Shown here: positions 17,065 through 26,156 of the stretch, in pieces
Layout of the letters: every line of letters begins with the position of its first letter
How positions within the stretch are numbered: the first letter of the stretch is position 1
Origin: CAVVEQ01 sp963804865
GTDB lineage: Bacteria > Chloroflexota > Anaerolineae > Anaerolineales > Anaerolineaceae
Direction of reading: 5' to 3'
DNA: 64,000 nt
Assembly: GCA_963804865.1 (NCBI GenBank)
Contig: CAWDSH010000001.1
Coordinates: 930,001-994,000 of the forward strand
Translations under genes and position numbers: made by a program
The notes under the pieces: generated by a model
What the model was told of the DNA's origin: nothing
The model's database searches: none
What the model saw: only the letters and a program-made list of their open reading frames with translations

Positions 17065-17139
17065 TTTATGACGGAAGGAGACTCGAACTCCTGTTATGGC
17101 CTTGAAAGGGCCGTGTCCTAACCACTAGACCATGGGGGC
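17065..17139 (-). tRNA. tRNA-Glu(UUC), 3' acceptor strand missing
   Basis: Minus strand from 17139: acceptor GCCCCCA, D-arm GTCTAGTGGTTAGGAC, anticodon arm GGCC-CTTTCAA-GGCC (anticodon UUC), T-arm AGGAG-TTCGAGT-CTCCT ending at 17075. The next bases, TCCGTCATAAACGCGGG, do not pair with GCCCCCA, so the acceptor stem cannot close. Compared with R2, about 12 bases that include TGGGGGC and the first strand of a terminator hairpin seem to be deleted. As written the gene should not give a functional tRNA; an assembly error is possible. Confidence 0.8.
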
Positions 17140-17187
17140 AACGAGGGCAATTCTACCATTTCGCTCATCGCTGGTCAAGAATTTGTC

Positions 17188-20100
17188 TTACAGGTTTTCT
17201 TTCTTCATCTCAATTCTTAAAGCCTTAACAAATTCTCGATAACGTCGGGTCATTTCAGGCTGCATCCTCCTGATCTCCTCCAGATTATTCTGACCTGCCA
17301 GGTGCTCCACCTGGCGGCAGATTTCTGAAAATTGTGTTCCTCCAAGGGTCGCGCTGGACCCTTTCAGTGCATGCGCAGCCTTTCGGATTTTTTCTGCGTC
17401 CCCAACATTTATCCCATTTTCGATAACCGCAATATCCAGTTTCGATCCTTTTAGGAAGATGGTGAATAGATCGGTTAGAAAGCTCTTTTTATCCTCCCCT
17501 TGCAAATTGCGCAGACTGCTCAACACTTCTTCATCTAATATCACTGATTTCTCTGGTCCCTTTATGAACGTGTTGCTGATCTCGGAGTCTTCGCTCACCT
17601 GGGATGGGACCCATCGGGATAGGATCCGTTTGAGATCGTTCAGCTTGACCGGCTTTCCAATGTAGTCATCCATGCCGGCATCCAGGCATTCACGCTTGTC
17701 TTCAGGTGATACGTGTGCCGTCATGGCGATCACCGGGACGTGGGAGCCGCGCGTCGACTCAAATTCCCGGATAACCTGGACGGCTGCGTAGCCATCCATT
17801 TCCGGCATCTGGCAATCCATCAACACCAATTGATACCGCGAAGGATTTCGGGTGAAGATTTTCACCGCTTCCCTGCCGTTGGATGCTAGCTCAATTTGGC
17901 AGCCCAGTTTCTGCAGTTGTGCTGTTGCCACCATTGCATTGGCAGTATTATCCTCCGCGAGCAGCACAACCGGGAGACTGATATCTTGAGTGGATGGCGT
18001 TTTCTGTTCGCCCGGAATAATAACTGCCTTTTCTTTATAACCCGTTTCTTGATCTATGATGGTCTTCTGATCGCGAACTGTCTGACTAAGGATCATGAAA
18101 AGAGAATCCATCTTTATTGGTTTTAAGATCACGCCGCCTATGCCATCTTTGCCGGCTTCCTTCACCAGGTCGCGGCGGATCATGGGAACAAGAACGATGG
18201 TGTGTTCGGGTTTTATGATTTTTTCAGCGAATATCTGTTTGGCAAATTCAATTCCCGTACTATTTTCGAAGGGAATATCGAGGATCAGGTAAGTATTGGA
18301 TGGGAAAGGTTTCGATCTCAAGAGCCTTGCCCTGGTTGATTTCAATGTGGAACAAAACACCGATTTGATGCCCGTTCCTCGAAGATAGCTCTTCAGGATG
18401 ACTTTTTGATTCGCGCTTTCACTGAACACGATGATTGATGTCCCGGTAAATTCCCGCCTGGGTTTGACTTCCCTGACCTGTTTTTCGAGTTCCTCGATCC
18501 CCATCCAGGCCGTGAAGCGGAATTCAGATCCCTCCCCCGGTTTGCTCTCAACGCTGATCCTCCCACCCATTAATTCGACCAGCCGGCGGGAAATTTCCAA
18601 TCCCAACCCTGTTCCGCCGTATTTTCGACTCATGCTTCCATCTGCCTGGACAAATGCCTTGAACAGCTGTTTCTGTGCTTTTTGAGTTATCCCAATCCCT
18701 GTATCCCTGATCGTGAAACAAAGTTGGACCTGTTTTCCTTTTCGCGAGATCAAGTCCGCATTGATCAGTATTTCACCCTGTTCTGTGAATTTGACCGCGT
18801 TGCTGACCAGGTTTAAGAGCACCTGTTTCATTCGAATTGGGTCGCCAGTTAAGATATGCGGGATGCGGGGTGAAATGTGGACGAACAACTCCAATCCTTT
18901 TTGTTGAGCGCGGACAACAAACAGGTCGACAGCACTCTCCACCACATTCGCAAGATCAAAAGCGATCGATTCCAAACTTATCTTTCCGGCTTCGATCTTC
19001 GAAAAATCCAGGATATCGTTCATCAGGGCGAGCAGCACTTGGGCAGAATCCTGGGCGATATAAGAATATTCCTGCTGCTCAGGATTCAATGGCGTATCCA
19101 GGAGCAGCTCGGTCATACCGATCACAGCATTCAGCGGTGTGCGGATCTCGTGACTCATGGTTGCTAGGAATTTTGATTTTGCCTGGGAGGCATCCAGGGC
19201 GGCATCCCTAGCCTGCTTGAGGGCTTCTTCGGTTTCCTTCCGTTTATCAAGTTCATTCTGAAGGTTTTTATAAAGCATATTTATTTCTATGGATCGACTG
19301 ATCGCGGTTGCAACATTGATTGCAAGAACCTTTTCACGGGAAGTGAACACCCTCAGCTTCAAAGATTCAAGTGCCAAGAGTCCGATGGTCTCTTCTTGCA
19401 CAACCAATGGGAAAACCATCGCCGAGACCGTGCGACGTTCAATGGTACGCTTGAAAGTCTCAGCGGTTATTGGATCTCGTTGGACATCTGCGATGAAAAG
19501 AGGTCGCTTTAATTCAAATAACCTGGATATGGATGGATCAGCCTGCAAAGGTATCACGATCCCCTTGCTGTGAGGAACACCAGGTGCGCAGTATTCTGCA
19601 ATGACTTGGGCGGCCTGCACCTCTCTATTCACTAAAGCGATGCCGGTTTGGGGGAGGTCCAGAGCCTCAGCCAGCTCTTTGCAGATCAGCTCGAAAACTT
19701 CATCGCTATCAAAAATTGAAGAGACTTCTGCGATGACCCGGTTCAGAAGTAAGGTCTCCTTGAGACGTTGCTGAAGCTCAAGCTCCAGCTTTTTATGCTC
19801 AGTGATATCACTCAGGAGAACGTATATGTTTTTTGCCTCTGGCGTCGATATGACAGCTGAGGTGATTTCAATAACTCGATTACCGCCTTGACCTGCAGGG
19901 GAAAATTCTATGTGAAAGGATTTTCCCTTTTTAGTCCCATCCACCAATGAACGCAGCTTTTCCCGGCTGATTTCTTTACCAGCTGCTTTGATCAATCCAT
20001 ATAGAGTGAGTTGTTTCCCAAGTTCATTCGAAAACCCTGTCATACGGTAATAGGCTGGATTGGCGTCGTTCAATATGAGGGTGTCATAATCAAAGAGCGC

Positions 20101-21207
20101 GAAACCTTCACTGGCTTGATCGACCAGGCTTGAGTAAAGCGCTTGAATGCGCTGCCCTCTGATCTCGGCATTCTGAGCCTTGTCGAGAGCGTTTTGGATC
20201 GGCTCGCGTAAGCCTGATATATCATCCCGCCATCCGATTTTCCTTCCGCTGCCATCAGCTAATATTTTTTCGCGGGGTACCAGTTCTTCCCTCAGCCTCG
20301 TGAGTGGCCGGATAACATATCCTTCAAGTGCAGCGCCGTAAACGACCAGCAGGATCAAGCCGATAATGATCGTGCTGGTGACCATAAAGTTAACCCCCTG
20401 GAGCCCTCTTATAAAAAATTCTCTTTCCCTAAAAAATCGAAGCAACACCACCGGTCTTCCCATGGGATCCATAAGAATAAGGTACCCGGCGATTTGTTTA
20501 TCATTAAAGATCTGAACGTACGATCTGACTCCAGCCGGAAGCGTCGCAAGGATGACTTTAAAATCAGGAGGTGATTGGTCGATGGGATATTTTTCCATGG
20601 TATCGCCCGCTTCAATGCCGTATGATCGGATGAGATCAGCATCTATCCAGCGGCCGAATATCAAGTAACCGTGATTTGCCTTACCACCACTTCTGCCAGT
20701 TATTTGAATACTTGAAAGATTTATCGTTCCTTCCTGAATATCCACCATTCCATGTAATCGCCTGCCATCCATAATAAAATCAAGGATTTCTGAACCCGGA
20801 GAAAACAACGCCCTGAAATCATCCGGGAGTCTCGTGATCTCATTCGATTTTGGTGCTAAATACCCTTCCTGAATAATGGTTCCGTTCAAATCCATGAAGA
20901 TCACTGCATCGAGATTTAATCGTTGGATGTTTTCTATATCCCAATTCAGCAGCCAGTAATCCGGGTTTTCGCCCTTCATGAACCGTTCAATCTCTGCATC
21001 GGCAGCTTTATCCCAAAGGATCCGGGTCATCTCCTCGTAGTTGTGGTTCAGCTGGGAAACGATAAGATTGATTTCAGATTGAACTTGATCTTTATCGAAT
21101 GCATCGAATTGTTTCAAGAATATCAGGTTGGCTACGATTGTCTCAGCCATGACCATGATAATTACGGCCAGAGCGGTGCTCAGGATGATCTTTGTCCGGA
21201 TGCTCAT
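17188..21207 (-). CDS. Hybrid sensor histidine kinase (CHASE4-like, PAS, GAF, HisKA, HATPase, REC, HPt)
   Basis: A 1339-residue phosphorelay sensor. Two membrane helices (about 8-30 and 270-296) flank an extracellular CHASE4-like domain (DQVQSEINLIVSQLNHNYEE). Then come a PAS domain (about 360-475), a GAF domain (about 490-645), the dimerisation domain with phospho-His in FLATMSHEIRTPLNAVIGM, an ATPase with NLVSNAVKF, DTGIGI and GGTGLGL, a degenerate receiver (about 920-1040), a full receiver (LLAEDN, VLMDCQMPEMDG, GKPVKL) and an HPt domain with His in RKAAHALKGSSATLG. All three phosphotransfer residues are present. No response regulator is adjacent, so the output partner is elsewhere. Confidence 0.92.
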   Translation of the reverse strand: MSIRTKIILSTALAVIIMVMAETIVANLIFLKQFDAFDKDQVQSEINLIVSQLNHNYEEMTRILWDKAADAEIERFMKGENPDYWLLNWDIENIQRLNLDAVIFMDLNGTIIQEGYLAPKSNEITRLPDDFRALFSPGSEILDFIMDGRRLHGMVDIQEGTINLSSIQITGRSGGKANHGYLIFGRWIDADLIRSYGIEAGDTMEKYPIDQSPPDFKVILATLPAGVRSYVQIFNDKQIAGYLILMDPMGRPVVLLRFFREREFFIRGLQGVNFMVTSTIIIGLILLVVYGAALEGYVIRPLTRLREELVPREKILADGSGRKIGWRDDISGLREPIQNALDKAQNAEIRGQRIQALYSSLVDQASEGFALFDYDTLILNDANPAYYRMTGFSNELGKQLTLYGLIKAAGKEISREKLRSLVDGTKKGKSFHIEFSPAGQGGNRVIEITSAVISTPEAKNIYVLLSDITEHKKLELELQQRLKETLLLNRVIAEVSSIFDSDEVFELICKELAEALDLPQTGIALVNREVQAAQVIAEYCAPGVPHSKGIVIPLQADPSISRLFELKRPLFIADVQRDPITAETFKRTIERRTVSAMVFPLVVQEETIGLLALESLKLRVFTSREKVLAINVATAISRSIEINMLYKNLQNELDKRKETEEALKQARDAALDASQAKSKFLATMSHEIRTPLNAVIGMTELLLDTPLNPEQQEYSYIAQDSAQVLLALMNDILDFSKIEAGKISLESIAFDLANVVESAVDLFVVRAQQKGLELFVHISPRIPHILTGDPIRMKQVLLNLVSNAVKFTEQGEILINADLISRKGKQVQLCFTIRDTGIGITQKAQKQLFKAFVQADGSMSRKYGGTGLGLEISRRLVELMGGRISVESKPGEGSEFRFTAWMGIEELEKQVREVKPRREFTGTSIIVFSESANQKVILKSYLRGTGIKSVFCSTLKSTRARLLRSKPFPSNTYLILDIPFENSTGIEFAKQIFAEKIIKPEHTIVLVPMIRRDLVKEAGKDGIGGVILKPIKMDSLFMILSQTVRDQKTIIDQETGYKEKAVIIPGEQKTPSTQDISLPVVLLAEDNTANAMVATAQLQKLGCQIELASNGREAVKIFTRNPSRYQLVLMDCQMPEMDGYAAVQVIREFESTRGSHVPVIAMTAHVSPEDKRECLDAGMDDYIGKPVKLNDLKRILSRWVPSQVSEDSEISNTFIKGPEKSVILDEEVLSSLRNLQGEDKKSFLTDLFTIFLKGSKLDIAVIENGINVGDAEKIRKAAHALKGSSATLGGTQFSEICRQVEHLAGQNNLEEIRRMQPEMTRRYREFVKALRIEMKKENL

Positions 21208-21294
21208 AGGCTAATCCTTGAAAGATTCATTTGTTAATCAACTTTCGATCTACTATTTTCCAATATTTGATCATGACCAAAACAAAGCCTTTGT

Positions 21295-21966
21295 TTACCC
21301 TGCCAGCGGCAGTTTTCCTTGAGTCGGGCTGATCGAGGGATCACTGGGGATCCGGTCCACTTGATTGGCAATCATCTTCTCCGGTGGGTATGGCACCAGC
21401 ATGGCCTGTAAAGCTGTCAATTCCGTCTGTTCCAGCCAGGGCCAGCAGGTATCCCGGTCCAGGATCACCGGCATGCGGTCGTGCACCGGCGCAACGACTG
21501 TGTTCGCGCTCGTGGTGATAATTGTGCAGGTGCGCAGCTCATCCCCCTCACTGGAATGCCAGCTCTCCCAGAGCCCTGCAAACGCAAATGGTTTTTTATC
21601 AGCCAGTTGAAATCGAAATGGGATGGACGATCCCTTCTGGCTCGCGTTGCGCTGCCATTCATAAAATCCATCCGCCAGGATCAGGCACCGCCGACGTGCG
21701 AATGCACTCCTGAAGGATGGCTTCTCCGCTAAAGTCTCCGAGCGCGCATTGAACATTTTATTGCCAATGGAGATGTCCTTCGCCCAGGATGGCACCAGCC
21801 CCCAGCGCATGAAATCGATCTTGCGTTCCGCGGCGCTGGTCAGCACAGCCACCGGTTGGGTCGGGGCGATGTTCATGCGCAGCACCCAATCCGTGGGTAT
21901 CTCGCTCAGGTCAAAAGCTTCCTGCAGCTCAACAGGCTCCACCGCCAGTGTGAACCTTCCGCACAT
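21295..21966 (-). CDS. SRAP-family protein (YedK/HMCES), abasic-site DNA crosslinker
   Basis: 223 residues of the SOS response-associated peptidase family, which covalently traps abasic sites in single-stranded DNA through the amino-terminal cysteine. Cys2 is present in MCGRFT. Other family residues are visible: NIAPTQ, Asn in KMFNARSET, Glu in LADGFYEW and His in PVHDRMPVIL. Full length for the family. It stands alone between the sensor kinase and a divergent gene at 22044. Confidence 0.93.
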   Translation of the reverse strand: MCGRFTLAVEPVELQEAFDLSEIPTDWVLRMNIAPTQPVAVLTSAAERKIDFMRWGLVPSWAKDISIGNKMFNARSETLAEKPSFRSAFARRRCLILADGFYEWQRNASQKGSSIPFRFQLADKKPFAFAGLWESWHSSEGDELRTCTIITTSANTVVAPVHDRMPVILDRDTCWPWLEQTELTALQAMLVPYPPEKMIANQVDRIPSDPSISPTQGKLPLAG

Positions 21967-22043
21967 GTTGCAGCTCCTTCCCCCGGGTTCCCGGGCAAGC
22001 CTTACGGTTATAATTACATTATATTTTATCTTTCGAGGTATCC

Positions 22044-23571
22044 ATGCCCGCTCCCCTGGTCGAATGCATCCCCAATTTCAGTGAAGCCCGTCGTCCCGAG
22101 GTGGTCGAAGAGATCATCGGCGTGATTAAAGCCATCCCGGGTATCCAGGTGCTGGACCGCCATTCCGACCTGGATCACAACCGCTCCGTGGTGACCTACG
22201 TGGGCTCCACCGGAAGCGGTCGAGGAAGCCGCCTTCCAGGCCATCGCCAGGGCTGCGAAATTGATCGACCTGGATCACCATGAAGGCGCGCACCCGCGCA
22301 TCGGCGCCACCGACGTGGTCCCTTTTGTGCCCATCACCGGTGTGACCATGCAGGATTGCGTTGAGATTGCCCGCCGCCTGGGCAAGCGCGTCGGCACCGA
22401 GCTGGGTATCCCAGTCTATCTCTACGAGGATGCCGCCACCAGGCCCGACCGCCAGAACCTGGAGAATAACCGCAAGGGTCAGTATGAAGGATTGAAGGAA
22501 GAGATCAAGACAAATCCGGAACGTAAACCGGATTTCGGACCTGCTTCCCTCGGTACTGCCGGTGCCACTGTCATCGGCGCGCGCCAGCCCCTGATCGCCT
22601 ACAACGTCTATCTCACCACTGCTGAAGTACCGGTCGCGCAGAAGATCGCCAAGGCCATCCGCCAATCCTCGGGGGGCATGCGTTATGTAAAAGCCATGGG
22701 CATCCTCGTGGACGGGCGCGCCCAGGTCTCCATCAACCTCACCAATTACCGCCAATCCCCCATCGCCCGCGTGGTCGAGCTGGTGCGCCGCGAAGCGCAG
22801 CGCTACGGCGTCGCCATCCACCATACCGAGCTGGTGGGGTTGGCACCCCAGGAAGCGCTGATCGATGCCGCCCAATGGTACCTGCAGCTCGACCAGTTCG
22901 AGCCGGAGCAGATCCTGGAAACCAAGCTCTTCGAAGTTCAGCAGGCGGTGACCGCCCTGCCTGAAGTTGTAAAAGAGCCTGATTTCATCGATAAGCTGGC
23001 AGCTGCCACTCCCACCCCGGGTGGCGGTGCTGCATCGGCTTTCACCGCCGCGGAAGCTGCCGCGCTGATCGCCATGGTGGCACGCCTGACGACCGGCAAG
23101 AAGAAGTATGCCGAGGTCGAAAGCCAGATGTGGACCTTGATCGAAAAAGCAGACGCCCTCCAATCGGAGCTGCGTGCCTGCGCTGATGAGGATTCAACCG
23201 CGTTCGAAGCCCTCATGGCAGCCATGAAGCTGCCCAAAGATACTGAAGAACAACAGCAGGCACGGGATGCAGCCATCCAGCAGGCCACCATCGGAGCAAT
23301 CGAAGTACCCCTCAAGGTCGCTGCCAAAGCCGTGGACGTGCTTGAGCTCTCGGTGCCGGCCTGCGAGCTGGGCAACCTGAACGCCATCTCGGATGGCGGT
23401 ACCGCCGCTGCCCTGGCGGCCGCTGCGCTCACCGGCGCCGGTTACAACGTGCGCATCAACGCCCAGGGCTTGCAGGATCAGGCTGCTGCGCAGGCATTCC
23501 TGGTTCAGCTCCAGGAACTGGAAACCAAAGCCGCGTCAGATTCAGGCTCGCGTTCGCCAGGTCCTCAATGA
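22044..23571 (+). pseudogene. ftcD: Glutamate formimidoyltransferase/formimido-THF cyclodeaminase fusion, one frameshift
   Basis: A bifunctional enzyme of histidine degradation and one-carbon metabolism: the N-terminal domain moves the formimino group between glutamate and tetrahydrofolate, the C-terminal domain releases ammonia. The first 55 codons (VECIPNFSEARRPEVVEEII) and the rest (LIDLDHHEGAHPRIGATDVV to NYRQSPIARVVELVRREA) are in different frames; dropping one base near 22210 gives VGSPEAVEEAAFQAIAR, exactly as in the family. The cyclodeaminase part starts near PDFIDKLAAATPTPGGGAA. Repaired length is about 508 codons. A lone one-base insertion in such a conserved gene points to a sequencing error or very recent decay. 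Confidence 0.88.
22261..23571 (+). CDS. FtcD segment after the frameshift
   Basis: The open 436-codon part that carries most of the formimidoyltransferase domain and the whole cyclodeaminase domain. The ATG at 22261 is internal to the family alignment (AAKLIDLDHHEGAHPRIG in intact homologues), so it is not a natural start. Confidence 0.7.
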   Translation: MIDLDHHEGAHPRIGATDVVPFVPITGVTMQDCVEIARRLGKRVGTELGIPVYLYEDAATRPDRQNLENNRKGQYEGLKEEIKTNPERKPDFGPASLGTAGATVIGARQPLIAYNVYLTTAEVPVAQKIAKAIRQSSGGMRYVKAMGILVDGRAQVSINLTNYRQSPIARVVELVRREAQRYGVAIHHTELVGLAPQEALIDAAQWYLQLDQFEPEQILETKLFEVQQAVTALPEVVKEPDFIDKLAAATPTPGGGAASAFTAAEAAALIAMVARLTTGKKKYAEVESQMWTLIEKADALQSELRACADEDSTAFEALMAAMKLPKDTEEQQQARDAAIQQATIGAIEVPLKVAAKAVDVLELSVPACELGNLNAISDGGTAAALAAAALTGAGYNVRINAQGLQDQAAAQAFLVQLQELETKAASDSGSRSPGPQ

Positions 23572-23592
23572 CCGCGGGGGTTTCAACCTCGC

Positions 23593-24576
23593 GTGATCGC
23601 CCGCTTTAGAAATTCAGCTTTCATTCTTTTGCTTGTTCTTTTCATCCTGCCTGCATGCAATCTGCCGGTTGGGGAACCACCCGCACTTGTTACGCCTGAA
23701 TTCACGCAGCCCATCCCGCCAACCGTAATTCCCAGCGTGACTCCCTCCCCACAGCCTTCCCTCACCACGACCATCCCCTGCGAGGTTGACCAGGGGTGTT
23801 CCGCTCCGGTGGATTTCCCGCTTGCCTGGCCTATCTTTCCGCCGGATAACGACCGCATCGCTTCCATCTACCCCTTCGGAAGCACGCGTAACGGCGCGGT
23901 CGAGGTGCATCACGGCGTGGAGTTCGTCAACCCCAGCGGCACGCCCGTCCATGCCGCGGCGGATGGCGAGGTGGTCTTCGCCGGCAAGGACGACCGGCAG
24001 GCTTTCGGTCCCTTCAAGGGATACTACGGCAACCTGGTGATACTGGAGCACCAGCTCCCAGGGCACAGCGAATCCACCTTCACCCTTTACGGTCATCTCT
24101 CCCGCGTATCCGTACAGACCGGGCAATTGGTGAGCACTGGTGAGCAGATAGGCGAGGTGGGACTGAGCGGCGTGGCGGATGGCGCCCACCTGCATTTTGA
24201 GGTACGCACCTGGGAGAATGATTACGCGCATTCCGTTAACCCTGAGCTCTACCTGCCGCCCCAACCGTATGCGTTGAATGGCGATCCCACCGGCATCCTG
24301 GTCGGACGCATCGTGGATTCGGCCGGCAACCCGATGAAAGTCAAATTGACCATCACCCGCATTTCCGGCAGTGGACCCGCCGGGCAGGTCTGGTACCCGG
24401 AGCTATACGGCGAGGGCGTGATGAGCAGCAGCCAGTACCGGGAGAATTTCCTGGTAAGCGGCTTGAGGGAAGGACGCTACCGGCTGGTGTTCTATTACCA
24501 CAGTCGTTACTATGACCAGACTATCGACGTGCTGCCCGGGCAGGTCACCAGCCTGATCATTGCCACGCAGCCTTGA
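23593..24576 (+). CDS. M23-family peptidase-like lipoprotein
   Basis: 327 residues. Starts with GTG; lipoprotein signal ending LPAC. A Pro/Thr-rich linker precedes a LytM/M23 domain (about 90-215): HHGVEFVNPSGTPVHAAADG, YGNLVILEH, TLYGHLS and AHLHFEVR. M23 enzymes bind zinc through HxxxD and HxH. Here HLH is intact, but the first site reads HHGVE with Glu in place of Asp, so activity is uncertain. A C-terminal domain (ILVGRIVDSAGNPMKVKLT) resembles a carboxypeptidase-regulatory beta-sandwich. Role: peptidoglycan remodelling or scaffold, inferred. It lies 21 bases after ftcD and 23 bases before dcd. Confidence 0.82.
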   Translation: MIARFRNSAFILLLVLFILPACNLPVGEPPALVTPEFTQPIPPTVIPSVTPSPQPSLTTTIPCEVDQGCSAPVDFPLAWPIFPPDNDRIASIYPFGSTRNGAVEVHHGVEFVNPSGTPVHAAADGEVVFAGKDDRQAFGPFKGYYGNLVILEHQLPGHSESTFTLYGHLSRVSVQTGQLVSTGEQIGEVGLSGVADGAHLHFEVRTWENDYAHSVNPELYLPPQPYALNGDPTGILVGRIVDSAGNPMKVKLTITRISGSGPAGQVWYPELYGEGVMSSSQYRENFLVSGLREGRYRLVFYYHSRYYDQTIDVLPGQVTSLIIATQP

Positions 24577-24599
24577 ATTCGTTTTCAGGAGGATATGAA

Positions 24600-25154
24600 A
24601 TGGGACTTAAATCCGATGCATGGATCCGCAAGATGGCGCTCGAGCACAAGATGATCGATCCCTTCGTCGACCGCCAGACGCGCGAGGGGGTGATCTCCTA
24701 CGGGCTATCCTCCTACGGTTACGATATTCGCGTATCCGATGAATTCAAGATCTTTTCCCCGCGCGAACCGGGTGAGATCGATCCCAAGCATTTCGATCAA
24801 AGCGCCCTGGTCGATTTCAAGGGCGAGGTGTGCGTCATCCCGCCCAATTCCTTCGCCCTGGCGCGCACCGTGGAATACTTCCGCATCCCGCGCGAGGTGC
24901 TCACCATCTGCCTGGGCAAGAGCACCTACGCCCGCTGCGGCATCATCGTCAACGTCACCCCCTTCGAGCCGCAATGGGAGGGCTTCGTCACCCTGGAGAT
25001 CTCCAACACCGCCCCCCTGCCCGCGCGCATCTACGCCAACGAGGGCATCGCCCAGGTGCTGTTCTTCGAAGCTGACGAGACCTGCGAGGTCTCCTACGCG
25101 GATAAGAAGGGAAAGTATCAGAAGCAGGATCAGCTAACCCTGCCGAAGCTGTAA
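24600..25154 (+). CDS. dcd: dCTP deaminase
   Basis: 184 residues; converts dCTP to dUTP and ammonia for dTMP synthesis. Motifs: GVISYGLSSYGYDIRVSDEF, CLGKSTYARCGIIVNVTPF and EGFVTLEISNTAPLPARIY with the catalytic Glu, then EGIAQVLFFEAD. ATG 24600 has CAGGAGG seven bases upstream and matches the usual family start (MGLKSDAWIRKMA); an in-frame ATG at 24573 overlaps the peptidase stop. Full length for the family. Confidence 0.93.
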   Translation: MGLKSDAWIRKMALEHKMIDPFVDRQTREGVISYGLSSYGYDIRVSDEFKIFSPREPGEIDPKHFDQSALVDFKGEVCVIPPNSFALARTVEYFRIPREVLTICLGKSTYARCGIIVNVTPFEPQWEGFVTLEISNTAPLPARIYANEGIAQVLFFEADETCEVSYADKKGKYQKQDQLTLPKL

Positions 25155-25170
25155 TCTCATCATCAAGCCT

Positions 25171-25212
25171 TTTTGTCATTGCGAGACTTCGGAGAGGTCG
25201 AAGCAATCTCAC
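25171..25212. repeat. ATTGCGAG...GCAATCTC inverted repeat
   Basis: GTCATTGCGAGACTTC, then GGAGAG, then GTCGAAGCAATCTCAC: the arms GAGATTGCTTC/GA..TTGCGAG are partly complementary. This is one of the short palindromic repeats common in many bacterial genomes; other copies are at 51263, 56901 and 57031. The rest of 25213-25317 shows only a GTAGGGGCA fragment (25261). Confidence 0.7.
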
Positions 25213-25317
25213 CAGGCGTCAATCTAAATGATGCCATCTCAACTTTGTATTAACCCCGCCGTAGGGGCAATTCATACCTCAAGGATATTTTATGAACTAC
25301 CTCTACAACTGTGCCCT

Positions 25318-25388
25318 CCTTACAATCACCCTCCGCTCATCTTAAATTTTCAATTCCCTATTGAATTCTAAATTCCTCGACCTATAAT
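25318..25388 (+). promoter_or_regulatory. Promoter and upstream box of beta-helix gene A
   Basis: Upstream box CCTTACAATCACCCTCCGC (25318-25336), -35 TTGAAT (25361-25366), 16-bp spacer, -10 TATAAT (25383-25388). Box start to -35 start is 43 bases. Leader is about 70 bases and ends in TATTCACGGAGG before the ATG. Confidence 0.8.
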
Positions 25389-25466
25389 GGAAGTGTAGCG
25401 GGGACATCACTGCTCGTTCGCTGCCAATCCCGGTGCGCTAATAATTGAATATTCACGGAGGTTAAA

Positions 25467-26156
25467 ATGAAACCACGCATTTCTTTTTTCATGTTGCCTG
25501 CCATCATCACGCTCGCGCTGCTGGCAGCTTTTTTGTTGACTGCGCCGGTCTTCGCGCAGGACGAAATATTGCCCAAATCTCCTCCCGCTGAGGACCCAAT
25601 CGCTGAAGAGGTTCCCCCGGTCGAGGAACCGACGGTTGAAGAGGTGCCTGAAGAGGTACTGGTTGAGGCTTCAGCCGAAACCCCGGCCGAAATTGCCGGG
25701 GCGCTGGAAGATGCTTCGGAAGCGGGTGTCGTCCTTGTTGATGAGACCGGCGAACCGCTTGCCCTGGTCACCGAGGAAGCTGCCGAAACTATGGCGGGCG
25801 GCGATCCCTGGTACAAAGTGGGAACGGTCACCTATCACTTCCTATCAGGCGTGTTACCCAATACATGCGCAAACCTTTATCCAACGGAAGTATATCCATA
25901 TTGCCAGGAAAATCCGCATCCCATACAGGCAGCTATCAATTACGTACCTACATCAGGGCTACCCAGCGACGGCTTTATTTATATTGAAGCCGGCACTTAC
26001 ACAGATTATCCCACCATCAATGGATTGGGCGATCCCCTTTACAACAATCTGAAAGGCCTGATCGGCACCGTGGTGGATTACGTTCCCCAGGTGAACCTGA
26101 CCGGTGATATCTGGGTCAATAATGTCGAACCTGGGCTTCACCATCAAGGGCTTTAA
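25467..26156 (+). CDS. Paralogue A, N-terminal segment
   Basis: The frame from the real ATG: signal peptide, acidic linker, leader domain and first helix coil. It reads out after the extra base at 26128 into HHQGL and stops at 26156. Confidence 0.6.
   Translation: MKPRISFFMLPAIITLALLAAFLLTAPVFAQDEILPKSPPAEDPIAEEVPPVEEPTVEEVPEEVLVEASAETPAEIAGALEDASEAGVVLVDETGEPLALVTEEAAETMAGGDPWYKVGTVTYHFLSGVLPNTCANLYPTEVYPYCQENPHPIQAAINYVPTSGLPSDGFIYIEAGTYTDYPTINGLGDPLYNNLKGLIGTVVDYVPQVNLTGDIWVNNVEPGLHHQGL

Noticed and set aside
7845..17139. Integron with attC cassettes
   Set aside because: No integron integrase, the repeats are not attC-like (no R/L core-site pairs seen) and resemble tRNA-Glu ends instead.
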